DNA of 34,199 nt, from assembly GCA_947651825.1 (NCBI GenBank), contig CANTAQ010000013.1:1-34199 (forward strand), given 5' to 3'. The notes beneath the pieces are model-generated. The model had not been told where the DNA came from. It ran no database searches and saw nothing but the letters and a program-made list of their open reading frames with translations. This stretch comes from an uncultured Clostridium sp. (GTDB taxonomy: Bacteria > Bacillota > Clostridia > TANB77 > CAG-508). Both the position numbers and the translations under genes were made by a program. Shown one piece after another: positions 24,001 through 33,114 of this stretch; within the stretch, counting starts at the first letter, position 1, and every line of letters starts with the position of its first letter.

Positions 24001-25886
24001 AAACAACAAATCTACAAGAAGAACAAGTAATTAGAAATTATGCAGAAATAACAAAATATTCAACAACAGAAGGTGGATTTGTAGATTGTGATTCAGCACC
24101 AGGAAATTCAAATGCAGGTTCAGGATCATTCCAATACGAAGATGACTCAGATGAAGCAAAAGGAGTAAACTTAAAAATATCAAGAGTAGATAGAGAGATT
24201 TCAGGAAATGTATTTGAGGATAACAAATTAGATTTAGGAGATAACCAACAATATGTAACTGGAAATGGAATTCTAGATTCAGGAGAAAACAAAGTAGATG
24301 ATGTTATAGTTCAATTGATAGAAGTTAAAAACTTACCAATAGGTTCAAACACACATAGATTAGAGTACATTTGGCAAGAAACAACAACAGGAACTAATAT
24401 AGTAAAGAAGATATCAGATGATGGAACTAAAATAGAGACTGTACAACATACTGATGTAACACCAGAAACAGGTAAATATGTATTTAGAGGATTTATTCCA
24501 GGAGACTATATAGTAAGATTTATATATGGAGATGGAACATATTATGATACAGCAATCAATGGAAATAATATCTTAAAATATAATGGTGTGGATTATAAAT
24601 CTACAGTAGATGAAAAATCTAATGCAACATATTTAGTTGGTTCAGGATATAGCAGTGAAAATAGCTCAATGGCGAGAGATAATGAAGCAAGAAGGCTAGA
24701 AGTAATGGCATATTCTTTAGGAGTAAAAGATGGAAATGACTTAATAATAAATAATAAAGATAAGTTAGCAAATACATGGATGGCAGCAGAAACTTCTAGA
24801 ATAGTAGTTGAAGATTGTATGATAGATGGAGTATCTACATTTTACAGAAGAGCAAACTTCGGATTGGTAGAGAAACCATTAACAAAATTAACATTGAAAA
24901 AGCACATAGGATATGCAGAATTGAAAGATGTGTCTGGAAATACAATAATTCAAGCATCAGTAGATGCAAAAAAACAATATCTAGATGATGATACAAACAT
25001 TTTAAATTTTAGAGATGGTATAGCAGTAGAAAATGCACCAATAGAAGCAATGGCAACAACTAGACAAAATAGAGGATATTGGCAAGTTGAATCAAATAGC
25101 GTAGATGGAGCAAATTTAGTTTTAATCTATAAATATATTGTTGAAAATGCAGGAGAACCAGATTTCTTAAATCAAAGTTTAATGAGCAAATTCAATTTTA
25201 CAGGAAATTATGATTCAGATATTAAGACATATATAGAGGAGATAAAGAAATTAGCAAATGAAGTAAAAACAGCAGTAAAAACAAACAAATACAATATACA
25301 AGACTCATATTTAGGACAGGCATATTATACAGGAAATAAAGGCTCATCTGATGTAGCAGTAAAAACATATGTAAATTTAGAAGATTACTTAAAAGATTTA
25401 TCATTTGATTCTTCAACACAATTTGAAGTTGTTTCAAATAACGAAAGCAAAAAAATAATAAATCTTGCAGGAAATGAAGCAATGGAAAATGTGAAAGTGA
25501 TAAGAACAAAAACGGGTGAAGCAATAGAAACAGGAGAAAAAGAATTTGATGTAAAAGTAAAAACAACAATATCAGATAAATTAGTATTTCCAAGTTACAT
25601 AGCACAAATTATAACACCAACAACAAGCTTAGCAGGGGGAAAGATAACAGGAAGTGTAGCTAATAACTTAGAATATGTACAATCATATTACTCAGTGGCA
25701 AGACTAGAGGATTTAGGATTAGGAAAAGGAACAGAACCAGATGAGTATTGGGCAGAGACATTTAGAATTATTCCAACAACAGGTGGAGACAAACAAAGTA
25801 GTTTTGCATTAGTAATATCATTGACAACAGGACTTGCAATAATAGTAGTTGGTATAGTGCTAATTAAGAAGTTCATGATAAAATAA
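21060..25886 (+). CDS. Large cell-wall-anchored surface protein 1 (SdrD B-like stalk, IPTTG anchor)
   Basis: A 1,608-residue secreted protein. Signal peptide: Lys/Arg tip, then FLVIIIISIMLLSPTVMG. The N-terminal module has Cys54 (FCMNHG) and Gln127-Glu-Phe-Ile-Trp131, a spacing and motif like thioester adhesin domains (inference). Next come beta-rich repeats, including GQPNIKIKLNKIDSL, then an SdrD B-like/Cna B-type domain at about 631-730 (GYVWIDG, AGVKVYLFKIDGT, GKYEFKDLP). A DUF11-like region (TLEYIVILSNQST, NYAEITKYST) and a second SdrD B-like domain at about 1047-1166 (ISGNVFEDN, GKYVFRGFIPGDYIVRF) follow. The end is a sorting signal: IPTTG at 1571-1575, hydrophobic helix, KKFMIK. The order and much of the sequence from about residue 480 on match the next gene closely. 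Ligand unknown; adhesion is inferred. Confidence 0.88.
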   Translation: MVKRITKFLVIIIISIMLLSPTVMGFTLQGWGVTPPGEGNVTSFRVTNNYGLFCMNHGYHFIYGEKYRVYEAGTVDNLTIKRGHNGDNGLLLSFIIGDMQRAVQNGEKDRKGENINGKYSRNGQEWQEFIWELIGENKQNANPVAYAELEAKYNEYKAIYDIKDKKDEVTIKSPNDDVVVANPEGMIGPFTIKYPYKTKVDEHIDLKITMTDSSTGTDKILFEKTGKNTTTNIITSDAAGTVPFKPGDTEFYFSINDATYGKKYKFKVDWNFTYYDTARYWKLTPPRTLLQYVECDACFDKRLCYYPYDAYLDHNTGNYVNASGTVIARNGRLGLEPVERYFIYSPGDADFVGGGNVFNSETGQVEQKDGFRWIISSGLLPVGPDGLYGVWQGTNMLNATHDHIGRTSASPPDELDNSTHTYIKGPYFADLKLNENENQSGFYNYGGESGYQHGCQDYIFLETKSLQTPLGDEVEVLVGQPNIKIKLNKIDSLILESISGITFEVSSTDSNIELQPDKTLVNPYTFTTDGSEHEITIKPDNEGVGGIINEITVTFKEIGLDDESKYLMYKDENGDPGSVSVTFIWDAATTEWKYKEVKWAVYDNGVEEKAYVEDIEKNSWKLVAENRPKVEELSGYVWIDGVTGEKNIQPPNGRYDGSESYKAGVKVYLFKIDGTQVEYDGYGVRFGPGGEGYLVTGDDGKYEFKDLPKLPDGEAYYIVFEYDGINYIRTILGGESKADEPDRSSYNSKFKTISAGQSNGGISLEYTYDGTSVSTLITENGDGTVLEKFAIKADTQTAGNTYNETTTDINLGITKKVLDLALMTDLHKATASMNGVTPTEIVYNKKFDDALNDLINGMQNKTADGVNYNINLYRSDYNYRIGNYINSPSISHQPELVQEEKDALQASREELKLTLEYIVILSNQSTTDASIDEFEFYFDSHLNPTGISGGQGTVSGNKITIIPDNTNVSNGSHIEVKITFETTNLQEEQVIRNYAEITKYSTTEGGFVDCDSAPGNSNAGSGSFQYEDDSDEAKGVNLKISRVDREISGNVFEDNKLDLGDNQQYVTGNGILDSGENKVDDVIVQLIEVKNLPIGSNTHRLEYIWQETTTGTNIVKKISDDGTKIETVQHTDVTPETGKYVFRGFIPGDYIVRFIYGDGTYYDTAINGNNILKYNGVDYKSTVDEKSNATYLVGSGYSSENSSMARDNEARRLEVMAYSLGVKDGNDLIINNKDKLANTWMAAETSRIVVEDCMIDGVSTFYRRANFGLVEKPLTKLTLKKHIGYAELKDVSGNTIIQASVDAKKQYLDDDTNILNFRDGIAVENAPIEAMATTRQNRGYWQVESNSVDGANLVLIYKYIVENAGEPDFLNQSLMSKFNFTGNYDSDIKTYIEEIKKLANEVKTAVKTNKYNIQDSYLGQAYYTGNKGSSDVAVKTYVNLEDYLKDLSFDSSTQFEVVSNNESKKIINLAGNEAMENVKVIRTKTGEAIETGEKEFDVKVKTTISDKLVFPSYIAQIITPTTSLAGGKITGSVANNLEYVQSYYSVARLEDLGLGKGTEPDEYWAETFRIIPTTGGDKQSSFALVISLTTGLAIIVVGIVLIKKFMIK

Positions 25887-25923
25887 TTATATAATAATAG
25901 TATAGACATAAAAAAACATTTTT

Positions 25924-25962
25924 AAACTACTGACAAATTTTAAATTTGTCAGTAGTTTTTTT
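25924..25962 (+). terminator. Terminator after surface protein 1
   Basis: AAACTACTGACAAATTT (25924-25940) and AAATTTGTCAGTAGTTT (25942-25958) are exact reverse complements, followed by more T. The tight centre will open to a small loop. Confidence 0.85.
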
Positions 25963-26125
25963 ATGGAAAAAATACTCTACATATTGCTTAATAATGCGAT
26001 TAAATAAATTAGATGAAGCCTGTTATTAAAACCGGCAAAACTTATGTAAAACAATTATTTTAAACCAAGCATTTGTTGAAACTCTACGGAAATAGTAAAA
26101 ATAAGGAAAAAAAGATAAAAAAAAC
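25963..26125. other. Spacer between the two surface-protein genes, no gene seen
   Basis: Part of the 330-base gap between the paralogues. No ORF of note, repeat or RNA gene was recognised; the A-rich end leads into the promoter at 26126. It has no obvious resemblance to the leader of the first surface gene except around the ribosome site (TTTGGAGGGA in both). Confidence 0.4.
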
Positions 26126-26155
26126 TTGCAAAAGTTAACATAAGTGTAGTATAAT
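26126..26155 (+). promoter_or_regulatory. Promoter of surface protein 2
   Basis: TTGCAA (26126-26131), 18 bases, TATAAT (26150-26155), about 60 bases before the start codon. The first surface gene lacks an equally clear promoter, so the two may be expressed differently. Confidence 0.55.
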
Positions 26156-26216
26156 AAGTGGTGGGTAAAATTATGTAAAATTACACTAAAAATAGATAAA
26201 TTTGGAGGGAATAAAG

Positions 26217-29200
26217 ATGTTAAGGAAATTACCTAAATTTTTAGTAGCAAGTTGCTTTATACTAATGATTTTAATAACATTAATTTCTACATGTGTAGAA
26301 GCATATTCAGGAAATCCACTATTATTAAATAGTGATGTTAATTTAACAAATAGCTTTGAAAGAGGCTTTTATTGTATGAATCATGGTATGCACTACCATC
26401 AAAAGAAATTCTATGTTTATGAACAAGGCTGGGTAGACAGCTTAGAAAAAGAACTAGGAATAATGGGATCAGAAGGAATGCTTTTATCATTTGTTTTAGG
26501 AGAAGCAAATAGGGCAGCTGACCTAGATGTAAAATTCGAAGGAAAAGGTAGTCAAGAAGAAACTATAGATGGAAATAATCTTAGAACATATGAACCTTGG
26601 CAAAATTATATATGGCATGTATTTGGTCAAAGTGGAAAATATACACAATTAACTCAGCCAATAGCAAGTACATATCAAGGTTTAGAAGAAAAATTTAATG
26701 AGTATATAAAAATATGGAGACAAGTTATTGCAAATGGAGAGAATCCATTAAATATAATACCAGTTTCATCAACAGGGAAAGACTTATTAACATATGTTGA
26801 CCCTTCAAATCCAAGCGGAACTGTTTTAAAAACAGATGATGTTTTAATAGCAGATGAAAGTGGACGTGTAAAAGTAAAAGTAGAATATCCATGGGCAAAT
26901 TTATTAAATGAATATTATGGAAATATTTTTAAAGACGGCACAAATGTACCAGGATTATTAAATTTAGTAGAAATAAAGATTCTTATTAATGGTGTAGCTT
27001 TTTATGATAGTACTTACAATACAAATGTAGTAAATAAACTACAAAATTCAACAGGAGGAGCTTTCAAAATAGGAGATAAAGAAGCATATATTGATATATC
27101 AGAATTAAACTATGGAGAAGAAGCAAATATAAAAGTAGAATGGAATTTTAATTACTACGAAAAAGCACAATATTCAAAATTAACACCATATAGAAGTTTA
27201 AAAGCGACATATATTTGTCCTATTGATAGTAAACATATATATGAAAAAGAAATTAGTACTTATAAAATTAATAACCAATGGCAAAATATACCTACTAGAA
27301 TAACAGTACCACATTCATATAATAAACAATCATGTATTGGAAACATAATGTATTTAGATACAAACTCTATTGAGTATAATGTACAACCAGGAGAAAAGGG
27401 AGGAGAGTATCAAGATATTTTATATATGAAAGGAGATATGAATACAAAGAAACTTGAAAAAGAAATCAATGTATTTATAGGACAACCAAATATAAAAATT
27501 AAGTTAAATAAAATTGATTCATTAATATTAAATAATTTAAGTGGAGTAGGATTTGAAATTAGTGTAGAAAATGGAAATATATTAACAGCAAATGGATGGT
27601 TAGAAAATCCTATTACATTAACAACAACTGACATGGCTTCAGAAATAGAAATAAAACCAGATAATACAAAAGGTTTTATAAATGAAATGACAGTAATATT
27701 TAAAGAAATTAATTTATCATATCCAGGAGACTATCTAATGTATAAAGATACTTTAGAAGCAACTTTTATATGGGATTCTTCAAGTTTGGACTGGAAAGTT
27801 AAAGAAATAAAAGTTCCAAAATATGATAATGGAGTAGAAGATAAAGCTGAAATAACTGAAATAGAAGAGAATAGCTGGATTCTTACAGCAGAAAACAGAC
27901 CAAAAATAGAAGAACTGTCAGGATATGTATGGATAGATGGAATAACAGGTGAAAAGAAAATCGAACCACCAAATGGTAAATATGATTCTACAGAGTCACC
28001 AAAAGCAGGAGTAAAAGTATATCTATTTAAAACTGATGGAACACAAGTAGAATATGACGGATATGGAGTAAGATTTGGACCAGGTGGAGAAGGATATTTA
28101 ATTACAGGAAATGATGGAAGATATGAATTTAGAGACCTTCCCAAATTACCAGCTGGAGAAGCATACTATATAATGTTTGAATATGATGGAATAAATTATA
28201 TTAGAACTATTTTAGGAGCAGAATCAAAAGCAGATGAAGCAGATAGAGTAGGATATAATTCAAGATTTAAAACAATATCTCCAGGACAGTCAAACGATGG
28301 AACAAAATTGGAATATACATATGATGGAACAGCAGTATCAACATTAATAACAGAAAATGGAGATGGAACAGTTTTAGGTAAATTTGCAATAACAGCAGAT
28401 ACACAGACAGCAGGAAACACATATAATGAAACGACAAGAGATATTAATTTAGGAATAAGCAAAAAAGTAGTAGATTTAGCATTAATGACAGACTTATACA
28501 AAGCAACAGCAACTATAAATGGAGTAACTAAAACTTTGCAATATAATACTAAATTTGATGACGACATGAACTCAATAATAGATGTAATGCAAAATAAAAC
28601 AGCAGATAGTGTAGAATACAATATAAATTTATATAGATCTGATTACAACTATAGAATTGGAAATTATATAAATGGGCCAAGTCTTGCACACCAACCTACA
28701 TTATCAGGAGAAGAACAAGGAGCACTACAAGAATCAAGAGAGGAATTAGAAGTTATATTAGAATATGTGGTTATACTTGCAAATCAAAGTACAACAAATG
28801 CAAGTGTTGAAGAATTCGAATTTTATTTCGATTCACACCTTGATCCAGTAGATGTAACTGGTGGAACAGCAACAAGAAGTGGAAATAAATTAGTTATAAC
28901 ACCAGATAGCCCAAGTGTAAGTAATGGCTCACATACAGAAGTTAGAATAAAATTTAAAGCAATAAATTTATCAGAAGAACAAACAATTAAAAACTATGCA
29001 GAAATAACAAGATATTCAACAATAGAAGGTGGATTTGTAGATTGTGACTCAGCACCAGGAAATTCAAATGCTGGTTCAGGAACATTCCAATATGAGGATG
29101 ATTCAGATGAGGCAAGAGGGGTAAAATTAAGAGTTTCAAGAACAGATAGAGAAATTTCAGGAAATGTATTTGAAGATAACAAAGTAAACCTAGGAGACAA

Positions 29201-30845
29201 TCATAACTATATAACAGGAAATGGTAAGTATGATGACGGTGAAAATAAAATAGATGATGTTATAGTGCAGTTGATAGAAATTAAAAACTTACAAATAGGT
29301 GCAAATATTCATAGATTAGAATACATCTGGCAAGAAACAACAACAGGAACAAACACTGTAAGAAAAATATCAGATGATGGAACAATAATACAAACAGTAC
29401 AGTATACAGATGTAACACCAGAAACAGGAAAATATGTATTTAGAGGTTTTATCCCTGGAGATTATATAGTAAGATTTATATATGGAGATGGCACATATTT
29501 TGATACAGCAATAAATTCAAGTAACATATTGAAATATAATGGACAAGATTATAAATCTACAATGGATGAGAAATATGATAAAGGATTCTTAGTAGATTCA
29601 AGTTATAGTAGTAAAAATAGTTCAATGGCAAGAGACAACGAAGCAAGAAGACTAGAAGTAATGGCATATGCATTAGGAATAACAGATGGTAATGACTTAA
29701 TAATAAATAGCAAAGAGAAATTAGAAAATACATGGATGGCAGCAGAAACTTCTAAAATAATAGTAGAAGATACTATGATAGATGGAGTATCTACATTCTA
29801 TAGGAAAGCAAATTTCGGATTAGTAGAAAGACCAGCAACAAAATTAGCATTGAAAAAACATATAGGCTATGTTGAATTAAAAGATGTAACAGGAAGTACA
29901 ATAGTACAAGCTGGAGTAGACGCAAAATCTCAATATATAGATGATAGTACAGAAATTGTAGATTTTAGGAATGGTATAGCAGTAGAAAATGCACCAATAG
30001 AAGCAACAGCAACAACAAGACAAAACAGAGGATATTGGCAAGTTGAATCAAACAATGTAGATGGAGCGACATTAAAAATGACTTATAAGTACATTGTTAC
30101 AAATGTAGGAGAACCAGACTATTTGAGTCAAAGTTTATCAAATAAATTTAGTTTTACAGGAGCATATGATGTAGATCTTGCAACATATATAGATGAAGTA
30201 AGGAAATGTGCATCAGAAGTAAAAAGTGCGATGAAAACAAATAAATATGATATACAAAATTCATATTTAGGTAATGCTTATTATTCAGGAACTAAGGGAA
30301 CTTCAGATGTAAATGTTAAAACATATGTAAACTTAGAGGATTATTTAGGAGATCTTTCATTTGAATCTTCACCACAATTTGAAATTGTTGCTAATAGCGA
30401 GAATAAAAAGATAATAAGCAAAACAGGAAGTGAAGATACAGAAGACGTAAAAGTAATAAGAACAAAAAACGGGGAAGCATTAACAGCTAATAATGCTGTA
30501 GAATTTGATGTAACTGTAAAAACAACAATAGCAGATAAAACAAGTTTCCCAAGTTATATAGCACAAATTATAACACCAATAACAAGTTTATCAGGAACAA
30601 AAACAACAGGAAGCACACCAAATAACTTAGAATATGTACAATCATATTATGGAGTAGCAAGATTAGACGACTTAGGATTAGGAAAAGGAGCAGAAATAGA
30701 TGAATTCTGGGCAGAAACATTTAGAATTGTTCCAACAACTGGAGCAGACAAACAAACTCCTACTATGTTAATGGTAACAATAACAGCAGGAATTACAGTA
30801 ATTGCAGTTGGTGTAGTACTAGTTAAAAAGTTTATGGTAAAATAG
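26217..30845 (+). CDS. Large cell-wall-anchored surface protein 2 (paralogue; VPTTG anchor)
   Basis: A 1,542-residue tandem paralogue of the previous gene. The ATG at 26217 follows TTTGGAGGGAATAAAG; an in-frame TTG at 26202 precedes the ribosome site and is not used. Signal peptide is MLRKLPKFLVASCFILMILI onward. The N-terminal module keeps the landmark residues Cys53 (YCMNHG) and Gln129 with Trp133 (WQNYIW) but is otherwise strongly diverged. It lacks the Cys-rich, Trp/Pro-rich insert of protein 1 and has its own stretch with KATYICPIDSKHIYEKE. From GQPNIKIKLNKIDSL on it is nearly colinear: SdrD B-like domains at about 565-665 and 980-1099, DUF11-like middle, and sorting signal VPTTG at 1505-1509 with hydrophobic helix and KKFMVK. 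It is the probable second substrate of the sortase. Confidence 0.88.
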   Translation: MLRKLPKFLVASCFILMILITLISTCVEAYSGNPLLLNSDVNLTNSFERGFYCMNHGMHYHQKKFYVYEQGWVDSLEKELGIMGSEGMLLSFVLGEANRAADLDVKFEGKGSQEETIDGNNLRTYEPWQNYIWHVFGQSGKYTQLTQPIASTYQGLEEKFNEYIKIWRQVIANGENPLNIIPVSSTGKDLLTYVDPSNPSGTVLKTDDVLIADESGRVKVKVEYPWANLLNEYYGNIFKDGTNVPGLLNLVEIKILINGVAFYDSTYNTNVVNKLQNSTGGAFKIGDKEAYIDISELNYGEEANIKVEWNFNYYEKAQYSKLTPYRSLKATYICPIDSKHIYEKEISTYKINNQWQNIPTRITVPHSYNKQSCIGNIMYLDTNSIEYNVQPGEKGGEYQDILYMKGDMNTKKLEKEINVFIGQPNIKIKLNKIDSLILNNLSGVGFEISVENGNILTANGWLENPITLTTTDMASEIEIKPDNTKGFINEMTVIFKEINLSYPGDYLMYKDTLEATFIWDSSSLDWKVKEIKVPKYDNGVEDKAEITEIEENSWILTAENRPKIEELSGYVWIDGITGEKKIEPPNGKYDSTESPKAGVKVYLFKTDGTQVEYDGYGVRFGPGGEGYLITGNDGRYEFRDLPKLPAGEAYYIMFEYDGINYIRTILGAESKADEADRVGYNSRFKTISPGQSNDGTKLEYTYDGTAVSTLITENGDGTVLGKFAITADTQTAGNTYNETTRDINLGISKKVVDLALMTDLYKATATINGVTKTLQYNTKFDDDMNSIIDVMQNKTADSVEYNINLYRSDYNYRIGNYINGPSLAHQPTLSGEEQGALQESREELEVILEYVVILANQSTTNASVEEFEFYFDSHLDPVDVTGGTATRSGNKLVITPDSPSVSNGSHTEVRIKFKAINLSEEQTIKNYAEITRYSTIEGGFVDCDSAPGNSNAGSGTFQYEDDSDEARGVKLRVSRTDREISGNVFEDNKVNLGDNHNYITGNGKYDDGENKIDDVIVQLIEIKNLQIGANIHRLEYIWQETTTGTNTVRKISDDGTIIQTVQYTDVTPETGKYVFRGFIPGDYIVRFIYGDGTYFDTAINSSNILKYNGQDYKSTMDEKYDKGFLVDSSYSSKNSSMARDNEARRLEVMAYALGITDGNDLIINSKEKLENTWMAAETSKIIVEDTMIDGVSTFYRKANFGLVERPATKLALKKHIGYVELKDVTGSTIVQAGVDAKSQYIDDSTEIVDFRNGIAVENAPIEATATTRQNRGYWQVESNNVDGATLKMTYKYIVTNVGEPDYLSQSLSNKFSFTGAYDVDLATYIDEVRKCASEVKSAMKTNKYDIQNSYLGNAYYSGTKGTSDVNVKTYVNLEDYLGDLSFESSPQFEIVANSENKKIISKTGSEDTEDVKVIRTKNGEALTANNAVEFDVTVKTTIADKTSFPSYIAQIITPITSLSGTKTTGSTPNNLEYVQSYYGVARLDDLGLGKGAEIDEFWAETFRIVPTTGADKQTPTMLMVTITAGITVIAVGVVLVKKFMVK

Positions 30846-30854
30846 TAGCATAAT

Positions 30855-30893
30855 AAAAAATCTGGATTAAAGTGATTTAATTCAGATTTTTTT
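30855..30893 (+). terminator. Terminator after surface protein 2
   Basis: AATCTGGATTAA pairs with TTAATTCAGATT with one G-T pair and a 6-base loop, flanked by A6 and T7. Confidence 0.85.
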
Positions 30894-30898
30894 CATGC

Positions 30899-30930
30899 AA
30901 AAAAGTTAGCTCCATTTATATAGAGCTAAC
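30899..30930 (-). terminator. Terminator of the HD-GYP gene (minus strand)
   Basis: GTTAGCTC (30905-30912) and GAGCTAAC (30923-30930) form the stem; on the minus strand it is followed by T6 (30904-30899). Confidence 0.8.
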
Positions 30931-30936
30931 AATATT

Positions 30937-31983
30937 TTAAATTTTTTGTATTTGTTCAATTTCATCATAATTATTATCTAAAATATTTAAGAAAGTATCG
31001 ACAATATTAGAATCAAATTGAGTTCCTTTGGCTTTTAAAAATTCAGATTTTACAAATTCAAGAGGTAATTTATCCCTATAAGAACGTCTTGATGTCATTG
31101 CATCAAAGGCATCTGCTATACTTGCAATTCTTGCAAGATAAGGAATTTCTCCACCAGACAATTTTGAAGGATAGCCATTTCCATCAAATCTTTCATGATG
31201 ATGTTTTATAATTGGAATAACGTCTGAAAAGATAGTTGCATTTGACAAAATATGTGCCCCAATAGCAGGATGATTTTTAATTTCAGAATATTCATCATCA
31301 CTTAATTTATCATTTTTTAAAAGAATACTATCAGGAATACCAATCTTTCCTATATCGTGGAAGAGACCACCAATTTTTAGCTTTTTAATATCTTCTTCTG
31401 GTAAGTTTAACTTTTTTCCTATTAGAACAGAATATGCAGAAACTCTATCAGAATGTCCCTTTGTATAAGGGTCTTTGGCTTCAACAGTATTTCTAAGAAT
31501 TTCAATAGTTTCTAAATAAGAACTCTCTAATTGTTCATATGTAGATTTTAATTCTTCATTTATATTTTTTATTAAATGCATTTGGGATATTGCTTTTATA
31601 CCAGATTCTATTAATAATAATAGCTGGTCAAATTTATCACTTTTTTCACAATAACCTTGTATATCTAATCTTTTAATTGTATCTAAAGGTGGAGCTAAAT
31701 CTTTATGTCCTGTTAACAATAAAATGTATAAATCTTTATTAAATTTTCTAATTTCTTCGACAACTTGATCACCATGTATAGGAGCCATTAAAAAATCTAA
31801 TAACATTAAATCGAAATGCTCATTTCTAACTTTTTCTATTGCTTCTAGGGGGTCAGTAAGGCCAACAAAAGTATAACCAGATCTAGTAAGAAAAACATTA
31901 AGAGAATCTAAGATTCCTGGTTCATCGTCAACTGCAATAATCTTATATTCATTAGTAACTGCTGCATGTGAATTTTTACGCAT
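30937..31983 (-). CDS. Response regulator with HD-GYP c-di-GMP phosphodiesterase domain
   Basis: Two-domain signalling protein of 348 residues. The N-terminal receiver has acidic Asp19/Asp20 (VDDEPG), phosphoacceptor Asp63 (LLDF), Thr91 (LLTGH) and Lys114. A helical linker (about 125-165) leads to an HD-GYP domain with GHSDRV, HDIGK at 209-213, HPAIGAHIL, HHHERFDGNGYP ending at 272, and DAFDAMTSRRSYR. All metal ligands and the GYP motif are present, so cyclic-di-GMP (or related dinucleotide) hydrolysis controlled by phosphorylation is expected. The partner histidine kinase is not in the window. It has its own AGGAGGTAT-type leader and diverges from the DnaJ-like gene. Adjacency to the surface-protein island suggests, but does not show, that c-di-GMP may bear on attachment. 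Confidence 0.93.
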   Translation of the reverse strand: MRKNSHAAVTNEYKIIAVDDEPGILDSLNVFLTRSGYTFVGLTDPLEAIEKVRNEHFDLMLLDFLMAPIHGDQVVEEIRKFNKDLYILLLTGHKDLAPPLDTIKRLDIQGYCEKSDKFDQLLLLIESGIKAISQMHLIKNINEELKSTYEQLESSYLETIEILRNTVEAKDPYTKGHSDRVSAYSVLIGKKLNLPEEDIKKLKIGGLFHDIGKIGIPDSILLKNDKLSDDEYSEIKNHPAIGAHILSNATIFSDVIPIIKHHHERFDGNGYPSKLSGGEIPYLARIASIADAFDAMTSRRSYRDKLPLEFVKSEFLKAKGTQFDSNIVDTFLNILDNNYDEIEQIQKI

Positions 31984-32011
31984 AAAATACCTCCATAAAT
32001 AATTTACAATG

Positions 32012-32039
32012 ATTATATAATAAATATAAAAAAAAGCAA
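32012..32039 (-). promoter_or_regulatory. Candidate promoter of the HD-GYP gene
   Basis: Minus strand: TTGCTT (32039-32034), 16 bases, TATAAT (32017-32012), about 29 bases before the start codon. Confidence 0.5.
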
Positions 32040-32057
32040 GAAAAAATGGAAAAAAAG

Positions 32058-32087
32058 TTGAAAAATAAAGATAGAATATGGTATAAT
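32058..32087 (+). promoter_or_regulatory. Promoter of the DnaJ-like gene
   Basis: TTGAAA (32058-32063), 18 bases, TATAAT (32082-32087) with extended element TGG before it. No CIRCE-type inverted repeat was seen in the leader, so HrcA control is not evident. Confidence 0.65.
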
Positions 32088-32130
32088 TTTTGAAGTAAAC
32101 ATAAAACAGAATACTGCAAAGGAGTAAAAA

Positions 32131-33036
32131 ATGGTTTTTAAAGATTATTATAAAATATTAGGATTAGAAAATAGCAAAGTGACACTTCAAGAAATAAAAG
32201 TAGCATTTAGAGAGCAAGCTAAAAAACATCATCCAGATATAAATAGAAAAAATCCAAATGCAGAAGAAAGATTTAAAGATATAAATGAAGCATATAAGAT
32301 ATTATCAGAGGATAAAACAAAGAGAAAATATGATAGAATCTGGAATGCAAAAGTAGGAAAGAAAAAGCGCATAGAATCAAACCAAAATGAAGGAAAAAGG
32401 CCGACTGGCTCTGCTGTAAATGAATTTATTAATATGTTTTTTGGAGCTTCATCAGAAACTACAGAAAAAAAACAAGCAAATGTACCTGAAAAAGGTGAAG
32501 ATATAGAGACAGAGATAAATATAAAACTAGAAGATGCATATTATGGACTAGAGAAGAAAATATCATTACGAAATGTTAAAGGAAAAATGACAACTTTTAC
32601 AGTAAAAGTACCAGCAGGAATTAGAAATGGAGAGAAGATAAGACTTATAGGACAAGGAAAAGAAGGAATAAGAGGAGGAAAAAACGGAGACTTATTCATA
32701 AGAATAAACATTCAGAAAAATGATAAATTTAAGCTAGAAGGATGTGACTTAGTTACAGATTTATATTTAACACCTTGGGAAGCGGCTTTAGGAAAAGAAG
32801 TTAATATAAATGCAATGGAAGAAAATATTATGATAAAAGTACCAGCAGGAATACAAAGTGGTGAAAGAATAAAGATAGAAGATAAAGGATACAAAGATGG
32901 TCAAGGAGGAAGAGGAAGCTTAATAGCAGAAGTAAAAACTGTAGTGCCAAAACAATTAACAGAGCAAGAACAGGATTTATTTAAAAAATTAGAAGAAATA
33001 TCAACATTTAATCCAAGAGATACTTTGAAAATATAA
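32131..33036 (+). CDS. DnaJ-family co-chaperone, type B (CbpA-like)
   Basis: Hsp40 co-chaperone that stimulates DnaK ATPase. The 301 residues contain an N-terminal J domain (DYYKILGL to about 70) with HPD at 34-36, a Lys-rich linker without the Gly/Phe block, and a DnaJ C-terminal double beta-barrel. In the latter, VPAGIRNGEKIRLIGQG and VPAGIQSGERIKIEDKG are the two repeated client-binding units. The zinc-finger CXXCXGXG repeats of true DnaJ are missing, so this is the CbpA-like class rather than the hrcA-grpE-dnaK-dnaJ operon member. ATG follows AAAGGAG. It stands alone after its own promoter. Confidence 0.92.
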   Translation: MVFKDYYKILGLENSKVTLQEIKVAFREQAKKHHPDINRKNPNAEERFKDINEAYKILSEDKTKRKYDRIWNAKVGKKKRIESNQNEGKRPTGSAVNEFINMFFGASSETTEKKQANVPEKGEDIETEINIKLEDAYYGLEKKISLRNVKGKMTTFTVKVPAGIRNGEKIRLIGQGKEGIRGGKNGDLFIRINIQKNDKFKLEGCDLVTDLYLTPWEAALGKEVNINAMEENIMIKVPAGIQSGERIKIEDKGYKDGQGGRGSLIAEVKTVVPKQLTEQEQDLFKKLEEISTFNPRDTLKI

Positions 33037-33064
33037 TATAAAACTTAATAAAAAAATGAGAAAT

Positions 33065-33091
33065 TAGACGGACTTGAATTTGGTTCGTCTA
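33065..33091. other. Small stem-loop upstream of adenosine deaminase
   Basis: TAGACGGA (33065-33072) pairs with TTCGTCTA (33084-33091), one G-T pair, 11-base loop, no U run. It may be a weak terminator for the DnaJ-like gene or a leader hairpin for add. Confidence 0.4.
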
Positions 33092-33114
33092 TTGTAAAAA
33101 GGAGAGAAAAATAT

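Noticed and set aside
20960..26200. Surface-protein island as a transposon or phage cargo
   Set aside because: No transposase, integrase, flanking repeats or tRNA edge was found, and base composition and codon choice look like the neighbours.
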